Positions 27,097 to 35,914 of a DNA stretch of 64,000 bases are shown one piece after another. Numbering within the stretch: the first letter of the stretch is position 1; each line of letters begins with the position of its first letter. This stretch comes from Neobacillus sp. Marseille-Q6967 (lineage in GTDB: Bacteria > Bacillota > Bacilli > Bacillales > Cytobacillaceae): positions 2,333,881-2,397,880 of the forward strand of contig NZ_OX267715.1 in the NCBI RefSeq assembly GCF_946151075.1, written 5' to 3'. Made by a program: the position numbers and the translations under genes. The notes under the pieces were generated by a model. That model saw only the letters and a program-made list of their open reading frames with translations, was not told the origin of the DNA and made no database searches.

Positions 27097-28500
27097 TTAT
27101 TTAACGGATGAATTAAAAAGCCTTTCTAATTTACGAGCGATTTCATCTTTATCAGCCTCGACAACTTCCTGATATTGCGGTCGATCAAACAGCTGGCTTA
27201 TTTGCTCTGGGAATGTCTGGTTGATATGACAACGTTCAATGGATTCATTAAATTTTGCCGGATGTGCAGTTGCAAGGGTGATACAAACCTCATCAAGTTC
27301 ATTACATCTCTCGTATGCAGCCACCCCGCAAGCAGTATGAGGATCTAATAAATAACTCGTTTCAGCATAGTATTTACTGATTGTTTGCAAGCACTCTTCC
27401 CCTTCAACACCATGCGCTGCGAAATCCTCTTTCACCTGGCGGAGCTGCTCCTCGTTCACGACAATTTTTCCTTCTGACTTGAATTTCTCCATTAAGTCAG
27501 ACACTTCTTTTGGATTTTCTCCAAGCAAGTAGTAAAGATAACGCTCAAAATTGCTGGCTACTTGGATATCCATTGAAGGGCTATATGTGCTGCGGAATTC
27601 ACCAGGCTTGTAGACTCCATCATGGATAAACCCTTCTAAAATATTGTTCTCATTTGTTGCAACGATGAGCTTGTCCACTGGGAGACCCATTTTCTTTGCA
27701 AGATACCCCGCAAAGATATCACCGAAATTTCCAGTCGGCACACTAAAATTAACCTTCTTTGTCCCTTTCTCTTTTGTCACTTGGAAATACGAATAGAAAT
27801 AATAAACCGTTTGCGCCAAAATACGAACGAAGTTAATCGAATTAATGGCACGGAGATGATATTTGTTTTTGAATTCCACATCTGCGAACAATTCTTTGAT
27901 GATTCTTTGACCATCGTCAAACGTTCCTTTTATCGCTAAATTCAAAACGCTTTTGTCATTAACGGTAGTCATTTGCAATTCTTGTACCTTACTTACTTTT
28001 CCATACGGGTGTAAAATACAAATGCGAATCCCTTCTTTTCCTCTTACACCTTCGATAGCTGATGCACCTGTATCCCCTGATGTAGCGCCAAGAATATTAA
28101 TCGATTCACCTGTCTTCTTAGCTACATAGGAATATAGATTTCCTAGGAATTGCAGGGCAATATCCTTAAATGCAAAGGTCGGTCCATGGAATAATTCTAA
28201 TACATACATATTTTCCTTCACCTTTTTAACAGGAGTAACCTCAGGGTGGCGGAAAGTGGCATAGCTTTTCTTGATTAATGACTTTAACTCATCTTCTGGA
28301 ATTTCACCGTCAACATAATAGGAAAAAATTTCATACGCTAACTCCTGATAGGTTAACTGGGACATTGCTTTTAACTTTTCTGCTGGAATTTGTGGGATTT
28401 TCTCAGGGACTAAAAGGCCCCCATCATTTGCAAGTCCCATCAAGACTGTATCAATAAATCCAATTTTACTTACATTTCCTCGTGTACTAACAAAGTTCAT
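27097..28500 (-). CDS. thrC: Threonine synthase, long form
   Basis: 467 residues from the ATG at 28500, which follows GGAGG by 5 nt; the longer frame adds four residues. PLP-dependent conversion of O-phosphohomoserine to threonine. The PLP lysine lies in GPTFAFKDIALQ (about 110), and GATSGDTGASA and SVPTGNFGDIFAGY are the phosphate-binding loops. The length and the N-terminal MNFVSTRG mark the long class (E. coli/yeast type), not the ~350-residue B. subtilis ThrC. No hom or thrB nearby and no T-box seen upstream. Confidence 0.94.
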   Translation of the reverse strand: MNFVSTRGNVSKIGFIDTVLMGLANDGGLLVPEKIPQIPAEKLKAMSQLTYQELAYEIFSYYVDGEIPEDELKSLIKKSYATFRHPEVTPVKKVKENMYVLELFHGPTFAFKDIALQFLGNLYSYVAKKTGESINILGATSGDTGASAIEGVRGKEGIRICILHPYGKVSKVQELQMTTVNDKSVLNLAIKGTFDDGQRIIKELFADVEFKNKYHLRAINSINFVRILAQTVYYFYSYFQVTKEKGTKKVNFSVPTGNFGDIFAGYLAKKMGLPVDKLIVATNENNILEGFIHDGVYKPGEFRSTYSPSMDIQVASNFERYLYYLLGENPKEVSDLMEKFKSEGKIVVNEEQLRQVKEDFAAHGVEGEECLQTISKYYAETSYLLDPHTACGVAAYERCNELDEVCITLATAHPAKFNESIERCHINQTFPEQISQLFDRPQYQEVVEADKDEIARKLERLFNSSVK

Positions 28501-28842
28501 AGCTTCCTCCAAATATATTAAAAGTTTTACGATCTTAAAAATTGATAACGATAGATTACTCTACTCTATTTTTTTTGGTAAGAAATAATATTTAAAATTC
28601 ATTTTAAACATAATTGAGAGAATAGTCCATAAATTGTCGTTTCAGAAAGCAAATTTTTATCATTAACACCTTTCGATAGTAGATTTACTCATAATTACTC
28701 AATTATTCGGTGAAACCATCGCATTTCATAAGAAAGTGACGATGAAAACTCTTCATACTTACAGAGGAAAGAAAGGAAAGATATTGAATTATACTCCTAC
28801 AAGGAAAATAACCTTGTAACAAATCGGAAAGGTTGTGAGTTT
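28501..28842. other. Intergenic region between divergent thrC and a hypothetical gene
   Basis: 342 bp, AT-rich. It must hold both promoters, but I find no convincing -35/-10 pair, riboswitch, T-box or operator. Confidence 0.5.
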
Positions 28843-29538
28843 ATGAGACTTCTGGATATACGACCTAAGAAAAACTTCAGCTACATCTTCGTTCAATTTC
28901 CAGGAATGAAAATGAATGTCCCTATGCTCTCGAGCGGTGAGGGAAAGGCGGTGAAAGAAGATGTTGCTTTATGTGTTCAATTAAACAGCAAAGAAAAGGT
29001 TAATAATTTATACCTAGTCCGTACACAGAGTATAAAACCCTTTGATTACTCAGACGAAGAAATTGGAGCAAAAGCGTTTTTCCGAGTCATCAAGAAAAAA
29101 GAAACCTCTCTAGACTCACCTTCCAACGAATCAGAAGATATCGTCACTTTTATAACAAATGAAGTGGCAGTTGTACAAAAGAAAATTAAGACAGGCTATA
29201 GCTTCGTCCTGGTACTAAATAACCGTGAAATTGCAATAGTTGCTTCGATTGAAGAAGAAGTTTTACAAGCAGAAGCAACAGCGCAACTTAAAGAGGAAAC
29301 GAAAGAACACGTCGCAGTTAACACTAATAATGAAAAAAATATGGCTGTCTCTGTAAAGAGGACCCAAAAGAAGATATTCTTGGGAGGCAGTGTCTTTCAG
29401 GATAATAAAGTTTTTGAGCCAATCCGAATACTTTTGGAAGGAACTAAGAGAAAAGTTACGGTATTTTCTCCTGCCGAATTAGACTTTATCGGTCCAGGTG
29501 ATTATAACCAAACCATTTTTACCATGAAAGGATGGTGA
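28843..29538 (+). CDS. Hypothetical protein, 231 aa
   Basis: Not recognised. Cytosolic, without membrane segments. The N-terminal 80 residues look beta-rich (MRLLDIRPKKNFSYIFVQFPGMKMNVPML). A lysine/glutamate-rich middle follows, and a C-terminal segment with KKIFLGGSVFQDNKVFEPIRILLEG. The start has a moderate SD (GGAAAGG). A weak hairpin (AGAAGAATTA / TAATTCTTCT, 29589-29614) follows. The gene is isolated. Confidence 0.6.
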   Translation: MRLLDIRPKKNFSYIFVQFPGMKMNVPMLSSGEGKAVKEDVALCVQLNSKEKVNNLYLVRTQSIKPFDYSDEEIGAKAFFRVIKKKETSLDSPSNESEDIVTFITNEVAVVQKKIKTGYSFVLVLNNREIAIVASIEEEVLQAEATAQLKEETKEHVAVNTNNEKNMAVSVKRTQKKIFLGGSVFQDNKVFEPIRILLEGTKRKVTVFSPAELDFIGPGDYNQTIFTMKGW

Positions 29539-29710
29539 AGGAATTCCCTATAAGGAAAAAACAACTTCATAAAAATAAATATCGAGACAGAAGAATTAAA
29601 AGGATAATTCTTCTCGATTTAAATAGATTAAAAATAATAGGAAAGGGATGGATAATTGGCTTCCAGCCTATATTACTATAAGGAGAGATATGCTAACAAA
29701 TGAACTTAAA

Positions 29711-29755
29711 GGGGCTATCCAAAAGTCAGGTAACTGACCTTTGGTAGCCCCTTTT
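29711..29755 (+). terminator. Terminator-like hairpin
   Basis: GGGGCTA-CC-AAAGTCAG pairs with CTGACCTTTGGTAGCCCC with small bulges, followed by TTTTATTTTT. It lies about 170 bp after the hypothetical gene and just before the 132-bp repeat. Confidence 0.75.
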
Positions 29756-29784
29756 ATTTTTAATTTTGGCTGGTTAAATTGGTC

Positions 29785-29916
29785 TGTTGATTTCCGCTCC
29801 AGGCGCTTCGCTTTCCGCGGGCGTGCCGGGGAGCCTCCTCGTCGCTGTAGCGACTGCGGGGTCTCCCCTGCCCCGTACTCCCGCAGGAGTCTTCGCGCCT
29901 TCCGCTCCAATCAACA
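29785..29916. repeat. 132-bp GC-rich Bacillus extragenic repeat element
   Basis: The element is far GC-richer than its surroundings and bounded by TGTTGATT and AATCAACA. TTCCGCTCC occurs near both ends. Inner palindromic pieces include CGCTTTCCGCGGGCG, GTCGCTGTAGCGAC and CGGGGAGCC/GGTCTCCC. I recall this kind of sequence as a dispersed repeat in many Bacillus genomes. Open frames across it are spurious. Confidence 0.75.
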
Positions 29917-30094
29917 TAGTTTCTTAAAAAAGTACACAAACTGAAAGTAGCTGGCAGCCTCCAGCTACTTTTAGAAAATAATCGTAAGAATTGAAAAGCA
30001 GTTGGAGAAAAACAATCGTTTTTCTCCAACTGCTTTATTTTAGGAAGTTATCGGACAGCCTGTTTAAATGGGACGGGATACTGTCAAAAATTCA

Positions 30095-30361
30095 TTAGCT
30101 TACTAGACTGGCAATTTTCAGAACTGCTTCTACTTCCAGTATAGCCTGCTCTTCGTCCAACCCATCTGCAAAAATTTTAATACGATCTCCCTTCCGAATT
30201 TCTAAAGCCATTAGACTCTTAATTGATTTTAAGTTGACTGGTTTTTCGTTGTGCACTAATATGATTTCAGACGCGAATCTACTTATATTACTTACTAAGA
30301 TGGCTGCAGGTTGTGCATGAATACCATCCTCGTCAATAATTGTGAATGTTTTCTCAATCAT
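30095..30361 (-). CDS. HPr-family phosphocarrier paralogue
   Basis: 88 residues with the HPr fold. The phosphorylatable histidine is H15 in DGIHAQPAA, and the regulatory serine is S46 in NLKSIKSLMAL. The near-invariant R17 of HPr is Gln here (HAQPA instead of HARPA), and the stretch after H15 differs, so this is a paralogue and not the general PTS HPr. Unlike Crh (Gln at 15) it could still accept phosphate from enzyme I. It is alone, with a GGGGGAG SD. A role in sugar signalling with CcpA is possible but unproven. Confidence 0.88.
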   Translation of the reverse strand: MIEKTFTIIDEDGIHAQPAAILVSNISRFASEIILVHNEKPVNLKSIKSLMALEIRKGDRIKIFADGLDEEQAILEVEAVLKIASLVS

Positions 30362-30593
30362 TATTAGTTCTCCCCCATGATGTCAAATTATTATAATCTA
30401 TTATACTGTTTTTTCATTGTTATAATTTTATAATAATTCCTCCAAAAAATCAGGTAGTTAGTTGTTTCCATAAACCAATCGGTTAATTTTTAAACATTTT
30501 CAAATAATCGTAATTTTGTTACTATATAAATAATCATAGATTATTTCACTACTTTACGAATTCTACGAAAATGTAAAAGGATGGAACAAATAA

Positions 30594-31580
30594 ATGAACA
30601 TGCTATCAGGATTTCTATCCAGAAGATTACCTTTGTTAATTCTTTTCATTGCCACCTTAACCTGCCTTTCACCATTCCATTTGAACACAGCATCATGGGT
30701 TCCAAGCCTTCTATTAGGGATTGTTATTTTTTTTACGGGGATTTCAATGGACGTAGGGGCTATAAAAGGAATGAAATCTAAAAAAAGAGAGTTACTAATA
30801 GCTTCCCTGCTAAAATGGACACTTACCGTATTTACTTCTATCGGAATTGCTTATTTGTTTTTTTCGTCCCATTCTGAATTGGCAGCTGGAATTATCCTAG
30901 CTGGCACGGTGCCAAGTGCAACCGCTGCAACCCTTTACACGTTTTTAGCAGGTGGAAACACCTCACTCGTCATTGCTGCATCTTTAATCGATGTTGTTAT
31001 CAGTCCGATTGTTACCCCGCTTTCTATGCTTGGATTATCAAATACTTTCGTATCTATATCATTTTTTGATTTGCTGAAATCATTTTTATTCATTGTTGTT
31101 TTTCCATTGAGTGCGGGAATCCTATTTCAGCGGACCTTTCCCCAATCTATTGTTTATTCCAAATCGGTCACAAAGTTGGGCTCTTCCATGGCATTATTGC
31201 TCAATGTCCACATCATTGTGGGGAGCGGGAGGGAGGCGATCCTAGAGGATCTAGCTTTACTGCTTATTATTTGTGTGGCTGTATTTTTTCAGGTCGTTTT
31301 TCCAATGCTCGCTTCTTATTTTATCGTTAAAAAATTATCCATTCATGAAGTAGATGCACGTGCCACTTTATTTCAAGTTGGCTTATGTAATACTGCTTTA
31401 GCAGCCATCCTAGCCTTTGAATTTATAGGAGAGTTTGCTGCTATCGCACCAATTATTAATATGATTATCAATCTCTCAGTAGGTTCTTGGATTTCAAATT
31501 ACTTTGCGAGGAAAAACAACCTTCCTTACACAGTCAACTTGGGTACAGTTAAGAAAAAATCTGAAAACCAGGTAAGTTGA
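30594..31580 (+). CDS. Bile acid:sodium symporter (BASS) family transporter
   Basis: 328 residues with about nine to ten hydrophobic helices. GTVPSATAATLYTFLAGGNTSLVIAASLIDVVISP corresponds to the crossed-helix ion and substrate site of BASS proteins (YocS/PanS). Bacterial members take up ketopantoate, pyruvate-like acids or other organic anions with sodium. Substrate unknown. It stands alone and ends at a terminator. Confidence 0.87.
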   Translation: MNMLSGFLSRRLPLLILFIATLTCLSPFHLNTASWVPSLLLGIVIFFTGISMDVGAIKGMKSKKRELLIASLLKWTLTVFTSIGIAYLFFSSHSELAAGIILAGTVPSATAATLYTFLAGGNTSLVIAASLIDVVISPIVTPLSMLGLSNTFVSISFFDLLKSFLFIVVFPLSAGILFQRTFPQSIVYSKSVTKLGSSMALLLNVHIIVGSGREAILEDLALLLIICVAVFFQVVFPMLASYFIVKKLSIHEVDARATLFQVGLCNTALAAILAFEFIGEFAAIAPIINMIINLSVGSWISNYFARKNNLPYTVNLGTVKKKSENQVS

Positions 31581-31606
31581 ACAGTTTCTCTAAAGATATA
31601 TAGTAG

Positions 31607-31645
31607 AGGCTACTTCCAAATATTTTTGTGGATGGAGCCTTTTTC
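31607..31645 (+). terminator. Terminator of the BASS transporter gene
   Basis: AGGCTACTTCCA and TGGATGGAGCCT pair with two mismatches, then TTTTT. A second possible stem AGCCTTTTT / AAAAAGGCT follows at 31637-31668 and could serve the opposite strand. Confidence 0.65.
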
Positions 31646-31704
31646 TATTTATAAATACAAAAAAGGCTGCTATTTAACAACCTTTTGAGTCAGTTTAAAT
31701 TAAA

Positions 31705-32016
31705 TTATATTTTTGAAAAAACATATGCATTTTCTTGGTTGGAGATGCATTTCACTCTGTCATTGATCCCCACTTCTTCCTTCAGCCTGGCAGTCACCCT
31801 CACCCCATCCTCAAGATCGATTAGGGCAACGGTGTATGGAGTTAAATGAGCGAATTCCGAGGAGGATATATGGATTCTGGTAAAGGAAAACACTTTTCCT
31901 TCTCCGTTAATTTCCTTCTGATCAAATTCTGTATGTTGACAGTCTGGACAGACCCACTTACGCTGAATAAACTTTTTTTGACACTGAGCACATTCATAAA
32001 CGTTTACGTTTGTCAT
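31705..32016 (-). CDS. DUF35 protein (zinc ribbon plus OB fold), thiolase partner
   Basis: 103 residues. A rubredoxin-like zinc ribbon (CAQC...CPDC, about 10-26) is followed by an OB fold (GEGKVFSFTRIH...PYTVALIDLEDGVRVTARL). DUF35 proteins form complexes with SCP2-type thiolases or with Ltp-type aldolases, and with HMG-CoA synthase. It is the last gene of the operon; its ATG overlaps the thiolase stop by one base (TGATG). No terminator is obvious after it. Confidence 0.92.
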   Translation of the reverse strand: MTNVNVYECAQCQKKFIQRKWVCPDCQHTEFDQKEINGEGKVFSFTRIHISSSEFAHLTPYTVALIDLEDGVRVTARLKEEVGINDRVKCISNQENAYVFSKI

Positions 32017-33155
32017 CAGAGATTCACCCTTTCAAAAATGTGAACCGTTGAATAAGCACCCGTTCCACCTAAATTTTGAGCTAGGCCGATTCTTGCGCCG
32101 TCTACTTGATTACAGCTTGTGCCGCGAAGCTGAGAAACAATTTGATAAATTTGCGCCAGCCCGGTTGCCCCGATCGGATGGCCTTTTGAAAGAAGCCCGC
32201 CGCTCGTATTGACAGGTACTTTCCCGCCATGCTTCGTCAGACCTTTTTGAATTGCTTCCCAGCCTGTTCTTTTTTCGAAGAATAACAGTTCTTCAATCGC
32301 GATCATCTCTGTCATCGAGAAACAGTCATGCAGTTCAACCACATCGATATCATCCGGACCCAGCCCTGCTTTCTGATAAGCTCGGTTGGCCGATTCCCGG
32401 ACAGCTGGAAGACTCAGCAAGTCAGCTGCTTCCTGCATTTGTGTGGTTCCCGATGCTTGTGCAGATGCCCGGACCATTACTCCATTTTCACCTTTAGAAA
32501 GAACAATTGCTGCCGCACCGTCTGTTGTAGGCGAACAGTCAAATAACCCTAAAGGTTCCGTAATCATTCTTGCAGCCATGATCTCTTCAAGGCTTGTCGG
32601 TTTTCGAAATTGAGCAATCGGATTGTTTAAGGCATATTCACGATTTTTTAATGCCACCATCGCGAGGTGCTCTTTTGTCGCTCCTGTTTCATAGAAATAA
32701 CGATTGGCCAGCGTCCCGAAAAATCCGGGAAACGTCAAGCCGGCATGCTTTTCATTTGAGTCATTGTCCATTGCCGCATTAATGGCTTTTGTTACCACTT
32801 CTGTGGAGGCATCCTTCATTTTTTCAACACCGGCAACCAGTACATTCTCATATTCTCCGCTTTGAATCATTAGGTATGCTTGACGAAAAGCAATCCCACC
32901 TGACGCACAAGCCCCTTCCACTTTAACGGTCGGAACAGGCCCCAGCCCAAGATCATTCGCAACAATCGCACCTAAAATCTCCTGATTCCCAAGCGACCCT
33001 GCCATGAAATTTCCAACATAAACGGCATCGATTTTGGGAAAATTGGCTTCCTTTAAAGCATCCAGACAGGCATTCATCAACAGGGTTTTTAATGAGACAT
33101 TCTCGTGTTTTCCAAATTGGGTTATACCCATTCCGGCAACCTTTACCTTGTTCAT
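32016..33155 (-). CDS. SCP2-type thiolase
   Basis: 379 residues. The nucleophilic cysteine is C83 in EGACASGG, HDCFS is at 276-280 and GHPIGATG at 325-332. The usual C-terminal CxG acid-base motif is not seen: the region reads AQNLGGTGAYSTV. This pattern is shared with SCP2-thiolases and the Ltp-type aldolases that need a DUF35 partner, which is the next gene. It should split a 3-ketoacyl-CoA, or by analogy perform retro-aldol cleavage. It overlaps the ligase gene by 4 bp (ATGA). Confidence 0.9.
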   Translation of the reverse strand: MNKVKVAGMGITQFGKHENVSLKTLLMNACLDALKEANFPKIDAVYVGNFMAGSLGNQEILGAIVANDLGLGPVPTVKVEGACASGGIAFRQAYLMIQSGEYENVLVAGVEKMKDASTEVVTKAINAAMDNDSNEKHAGLTFPGFFGTLANRYFYETGATKEHLAMVALKNREYALNNPIAQFRKPTSLEEIMAARMITEPLGLFDCSPTTDGAAAIVLSKGENGVMVRASAQASGTTQMQEAADLLSLPAVRESANRAYQKAGLGPDDIDVVELHDCFSMTEMIAIEELLFFEKRTGWEAIQKGLTKHGGKVPVNTSGGLLSKGHPIGATGLAQIYQIVSQLRGTSCNQVDGARIGLAQNLGGTGAYSTVHIFERVNL

Positions 33156-34633
33156 TTTACTGCACTCCCACCCGAGCTTCTTAGCTCACGTTTTAATATT
33201 TTCCCATAACTGCTTTTCGGCAGCTGATCAACAATATGAATCTCTTTCGGCTTTTTATAGCTTGCCAGATGATTTTTGCATAGTTCAAGAAGCTCTTCTT
33301 TGTCCACGACGGCTCCCTCGTTTACTACACAGTAAGCAATGACAGCCTCTCCCCATTTATCATGCGGCATGCCGACAACAGAGGTTTCCTTGATACCATT
33401 ATGTTTATTTAATACTTCTTCGATTTCACGCGGATAGATATTCATGCCTCCACTAATAATGACATCCTTTTTACGGTCAACGATATGTAGATATCCATGT
33501 TCATCTACCCAGCCCAAGTCACCTGTATTAAGCCATCCATTTCGAAGCGTTTCCGCGGTTGCTTTCTCATTGCGCCAATACCCCTTCATCACTAACGGAC
33601 CCTTACAAATAACTTCACCGATTTCGCCCTGCTTTACTTCGGCTCCTTCGTCGTCGACCACCTTCATTTCGACAAATGGGCCTGCCGCTCCACAAGACTC
33701 CAATCTGCCGGCCAGTTCATGCCTAGGCATGACCGTAATTGTCATCGGTGCTTCTACCTGCCCGTAGGTCTCGATAAAAATGGGACCCGCTTTTTCAATG
33801 GCTTGCTTTAGCTTGCTAGCAGCAATTGGAGATCCTGCCATATTGATAGATTTAATGTTTGCTAATTTCTTAGGATCGAAAACTGGACTTTGAATCATTA
33901 AATTGACCATAGTCGGAACCATGAAAATAATAGAAACCTTTTCTTTTTCAAGATCATGAAGGAAATCGGCTGGATCAAATTTGTCAAAAACAATTTGCGT
34001 CAGTCCAAATAACCACGAGATATGAGATAAAAAATTGCTCCCATGGGTTAAAGGTGCGACATGACCTACGATATCATCAGCAGTCGTTTCACACACAAGA
34101 GCAAGCGATAATGCACCTGAAATCATGTTCCGATGGGAAAGCATGACTCCTTTTGGCTTCCCGGTTGTGCCAGAAGTATACATAATCGCAAACAGATCAT
34201 CCTCCCCCGCCTCGATCAACGGTTCAACCGGCCTCTGCACTGAAAGCCAATTTTCATACTCACTTCCGATTAAAATCTGTTTACAATCGGTTCTTAACTG
34301 ACTGATATATTCCTTTTCCCCAATTAACACTTTTGGCTCTGCATTGCCTAAAATATATTCAACTTCCTTTGGATGAAGCCTATAGTTGAGAGGTACCTTT
34401 ATAAAACCACCGAAGGCTGCGGCCAAGTCCAATTCAATATGTTCCAAGCGGTTTGACATAAGGATCCCAATCCGGTCACCTTTTTCAAGACCTGCCTCTT
34501 TCAGCGCGGCATATAATTGGTAGACCCGTTCTTGTAACTCTTTATAGGAAAGGCTGCGATTTGAATCCTTTACTGCCATTTTTTCCGGGTATCGTTGAAA
34601 CACTTTATTGGCTAAGTGAGCAATGGTTTGCAT
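33152..34633 (-). CDS. AMP-forming acyl-CoA ligase
   Basis: 493 residues of the ANL family: YTSGTTGKPKGVMLS (P-loop-like), ETYGQVEAP, NTGDLGW and the catalytic lysine near the C-terminus in PKSSYGKILKREL. It couples an imported acid to CoA. Overlaps on both sides (1 bp with the PPC gene, 4 bp with the thiolase gene) show tight translational coupling. Confidence 0.93.
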   Translation of the reverse strand: MQTIAHLANKVFQRYPEKMAVKDSNRSLSYKELQERVYQLYAALKEAGLEKGDRIGILMSNRLEHIELDLAAAFGGFIKVPLNYRLHPKEVEYILGNAEPKVLIGEKEYISQLRTDCKQILIGSEYENWLSVQRPVEPLIEAGEDDLFAIMYTSGTTGKPKGVMLSHRNMISGALSLALVCETTADDIVGHVAPLTHGSNFLSHISWLFGLTQIVFDKFDPADFLHDLEKEKVSIIFMVPTMVNLMIQSPVFDPKKLANIKSINMAGSPIAASKLKQAIEKAGPIFIETYGQVEAPMTITVMPRHELAGRLESCGAAGPFVEMKVVDDEGAEVKQGEIGEVICKGPLVMKGYWRNEKATAETLRNGWLNTGDLGWVDEHGYLHIVDRKKDVIISGGMNIYPREIEEVLNKHNGIKETSVVGMPHDKWGEAVIAYCVVNEGAVVDKEELLELCKNHLASYKKPKEIHIVDQLPKSSYGKILKRELRSSGGSAVK

Positions 34634-35112
34634 TATTTGACCTCACTTTCATCATAAAAATTAAAGATTGGGAGTCCAAGCGGCTTATATAGCTCTCTTA
34701 TGGGTTGAATTCCCTCTGTTACAAAGATGGTAAATTCAACCGTGACGGCTACAATGTTGTTTCCTTCTAAAAAATGGCCGCCAGAAATCGTCTTCTGATG
34801 GTCAACAAATACACCATGAAAGTGAATATCGAGCTCTCCTTGTTCATTCTTACCCAGAACACCATGTCCTGAAAGCAATTCAACCAGGGCATCCAAGACA
34901 ATTGGCTTGGAATAAGACATCCGATTGTTTTCATATTCTGGCTGTACCATGCATACCCTCGTCAATGAGCCAATACAGGAGATGGTACCGGCGGTCACTT
35001 GGTGCTTTTCGCAAGCTTTTTTTAACCCTGAAATTAAGTCCTCTCCCTGCCCAAGGCATCCCATGATCATGCCTCTTTTTTTATCGTACACGGACTGCGA
35101 ACTACGGTTCAT
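34633..35112 (-). CDS. PPC/DUF296 domain protein
   Basis: 159 residues from the ATG at 35112, 22 bp after the SDR stop, with a GGGGG SD. A longer GTG start at 35157 lies inside the SDR gene. The single domain (KRGMIMGCLGQGEDLISGLKKACEKHQVTAGTISCIGSLTR...HFHGVFVDHQKTISGGHFLEGNNIVAVTVEFTIFV) is the PPC domain, a trimeric fold known from plant AT-hook proteins and found alone in prokaryotes. No AT-hook is present. HFHGVF and GGHFLEG bring histidines together, which might bind a metal. Its position between dehydrogenase and ligase genes points to a metabolic role. Confidence 0.85.
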   Translation of the reverse strand: MNRSSQSVYDKKRGMIMGCLGQGEDLISGLKKACEKHQVTAGTISCIGSLTRVCMVQPEYENNRMSYSKPIVLDALVELLSGHGVLGKNEQGELDIHFHGVFVDHQKTISGGHFLEGNNIVAVTVEFTIFVTEGIQPIRELYKPLGLPIFNFYDESEVK

Positions 35113-35134
35113 CACCACTTTACCCCCGGCCTGT

Positions 35135-35902
35135 TTACCCAATGGCTGCGCCTCCACACACCTTCAAGACCTGGCCGGTTGTATAGCCAGCTTCTTTAGA
35201 AGCAAAGTAGAGAACCGCTTCCGCAATATCCTCCGGCTGACCCATTCTTTTTACAACTTGACAATTAAGATCATAAGCCATCCCTCTTGTAATGGCAGTT
35301 TCTACTGCTCCAGGGGCAACACTATTACACACAATACCCAATGGACCAACCTCTTTAGCAACCCATTTTGTAAAAGCGATGACTCCGCCCTTGGAAGCCG
35401 CATAACCTGGGCCTGAACGCCCTTTTGTACTGCCAGGTTCGAAGCTGGACACATGTCCGCCGACCAATCCCGAAATCGAGCTGATATTTACGATCCTTCC
35501 ATATCCTCTTTCTTTCATATATGGATAGATAACAGCCTGAGTAAGGAAAAAGGTTGCTTTTAGATTTGTATCGAGATCCCGGTCCCACATTTCCTCCGTC
35601 ATTTCCTCTAAATCCAGGCGGCTGGCTGTACCTGCATTATTGACAAGAATATCAATTCTGCCAAATTCCTGATGCACGTCTGCTGCCAGCTTCTGAATGG
35701 CTTTCTGATCCCGAATATCCACTTCTACAGAGATAGCTTTAACATTAGGATTGATTTGAGCGATTTCACTTTTCGTTTCTTCACATCCTAACAGGTCTAC
35801 TAAGACAACGTGAGCCCCTTCTCTAGCCAGAGTTTTTGCACACGCTGCCCCAATTCCTCTGGCAGCACCTGTAACGATCGCAACATGATTTTCAACTCTC
35901 AT
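35135..35902 (-). CDS. Short-chain dehydrogenase/reductase (FabG/3-hydroxyacyl type)
   Basis: 255 residues. NAD(P) motif TGAARGIG at 11-18, NNAG at 88-91, catalytic Ser near 142, and Y167xxxK171. An acidic residue after the second strand (VDL, about 35-37) favours NAD over NADP. In this operon it would oxidise a 3-hydroxyacyl-CoA (or a related alcohol) to the keto compound used by the thiolase. It follows the TRAP genes by 12 bp. Confidence 0.92.
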   Translation of the reverse strand: MRVENHVAIVTGAARGIGAACAKTLAREGAHVVLVDLLGCEETKSEIAQINPNVKAISVEVDIRDQKAIQKLAADVHQEFGRIDILVNNAGTASRLDLEEMTEEMWDRDLDTNLKATFFLTQAVIYPYMKERGYGRIVNISSISGLVGGHVSSFEPGSTKGRSGPGYAASKGGVIAFTKWVAKEVGPLGIVCNSVAPGAVETAITRGMAYDLNCQVVKRMGQPEDIAEAVLYFASKEAGYTTGQVLKVCGGAAIG

Positions 35903-35914
35903 TCTATTATCCTC

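Larger units (their letters stand above)
29539..30094. other. Gene-free stretch with hairpins and repeat
   Basis: 556 bp with no credible gene. It contains the weak hairpin at 29589-29614, the terminator at 29711-29755, the 132-bp repeat, and a further hairpin near 29947-29970 (GTAGCTGGCAGCC...CAGCTAC) as well as AGCAGTTGGAGAAA...TTTCTCCAACTGCT at about 29997-30033. Confidence 0.6.

Noticed and set aside
28501-28842. T-box or threonine leader upstream of thrC
   Set aside because: No T-box sequence, specifier stem or terminator is visible.
29668-30029. Three overlapping open frames across the GC-rich repeat
   Set aside because: They run over terminators and the dispersed repeat, lack SD sites and have biased Arg/Pro-rich composition caused by GC content.
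35113-35157. GTG start for the PPC protein inside the SDR gene
   Set aside because: It would add 15 residues not expected for the domain; the ATG at 35112 has a better SD and spacing.
34925-35416. 163-aa plus-strand open frame across PPC and SDR genes
   Set aside because: It overlaps two clear genes on the opposite strand and has no SD or domain.
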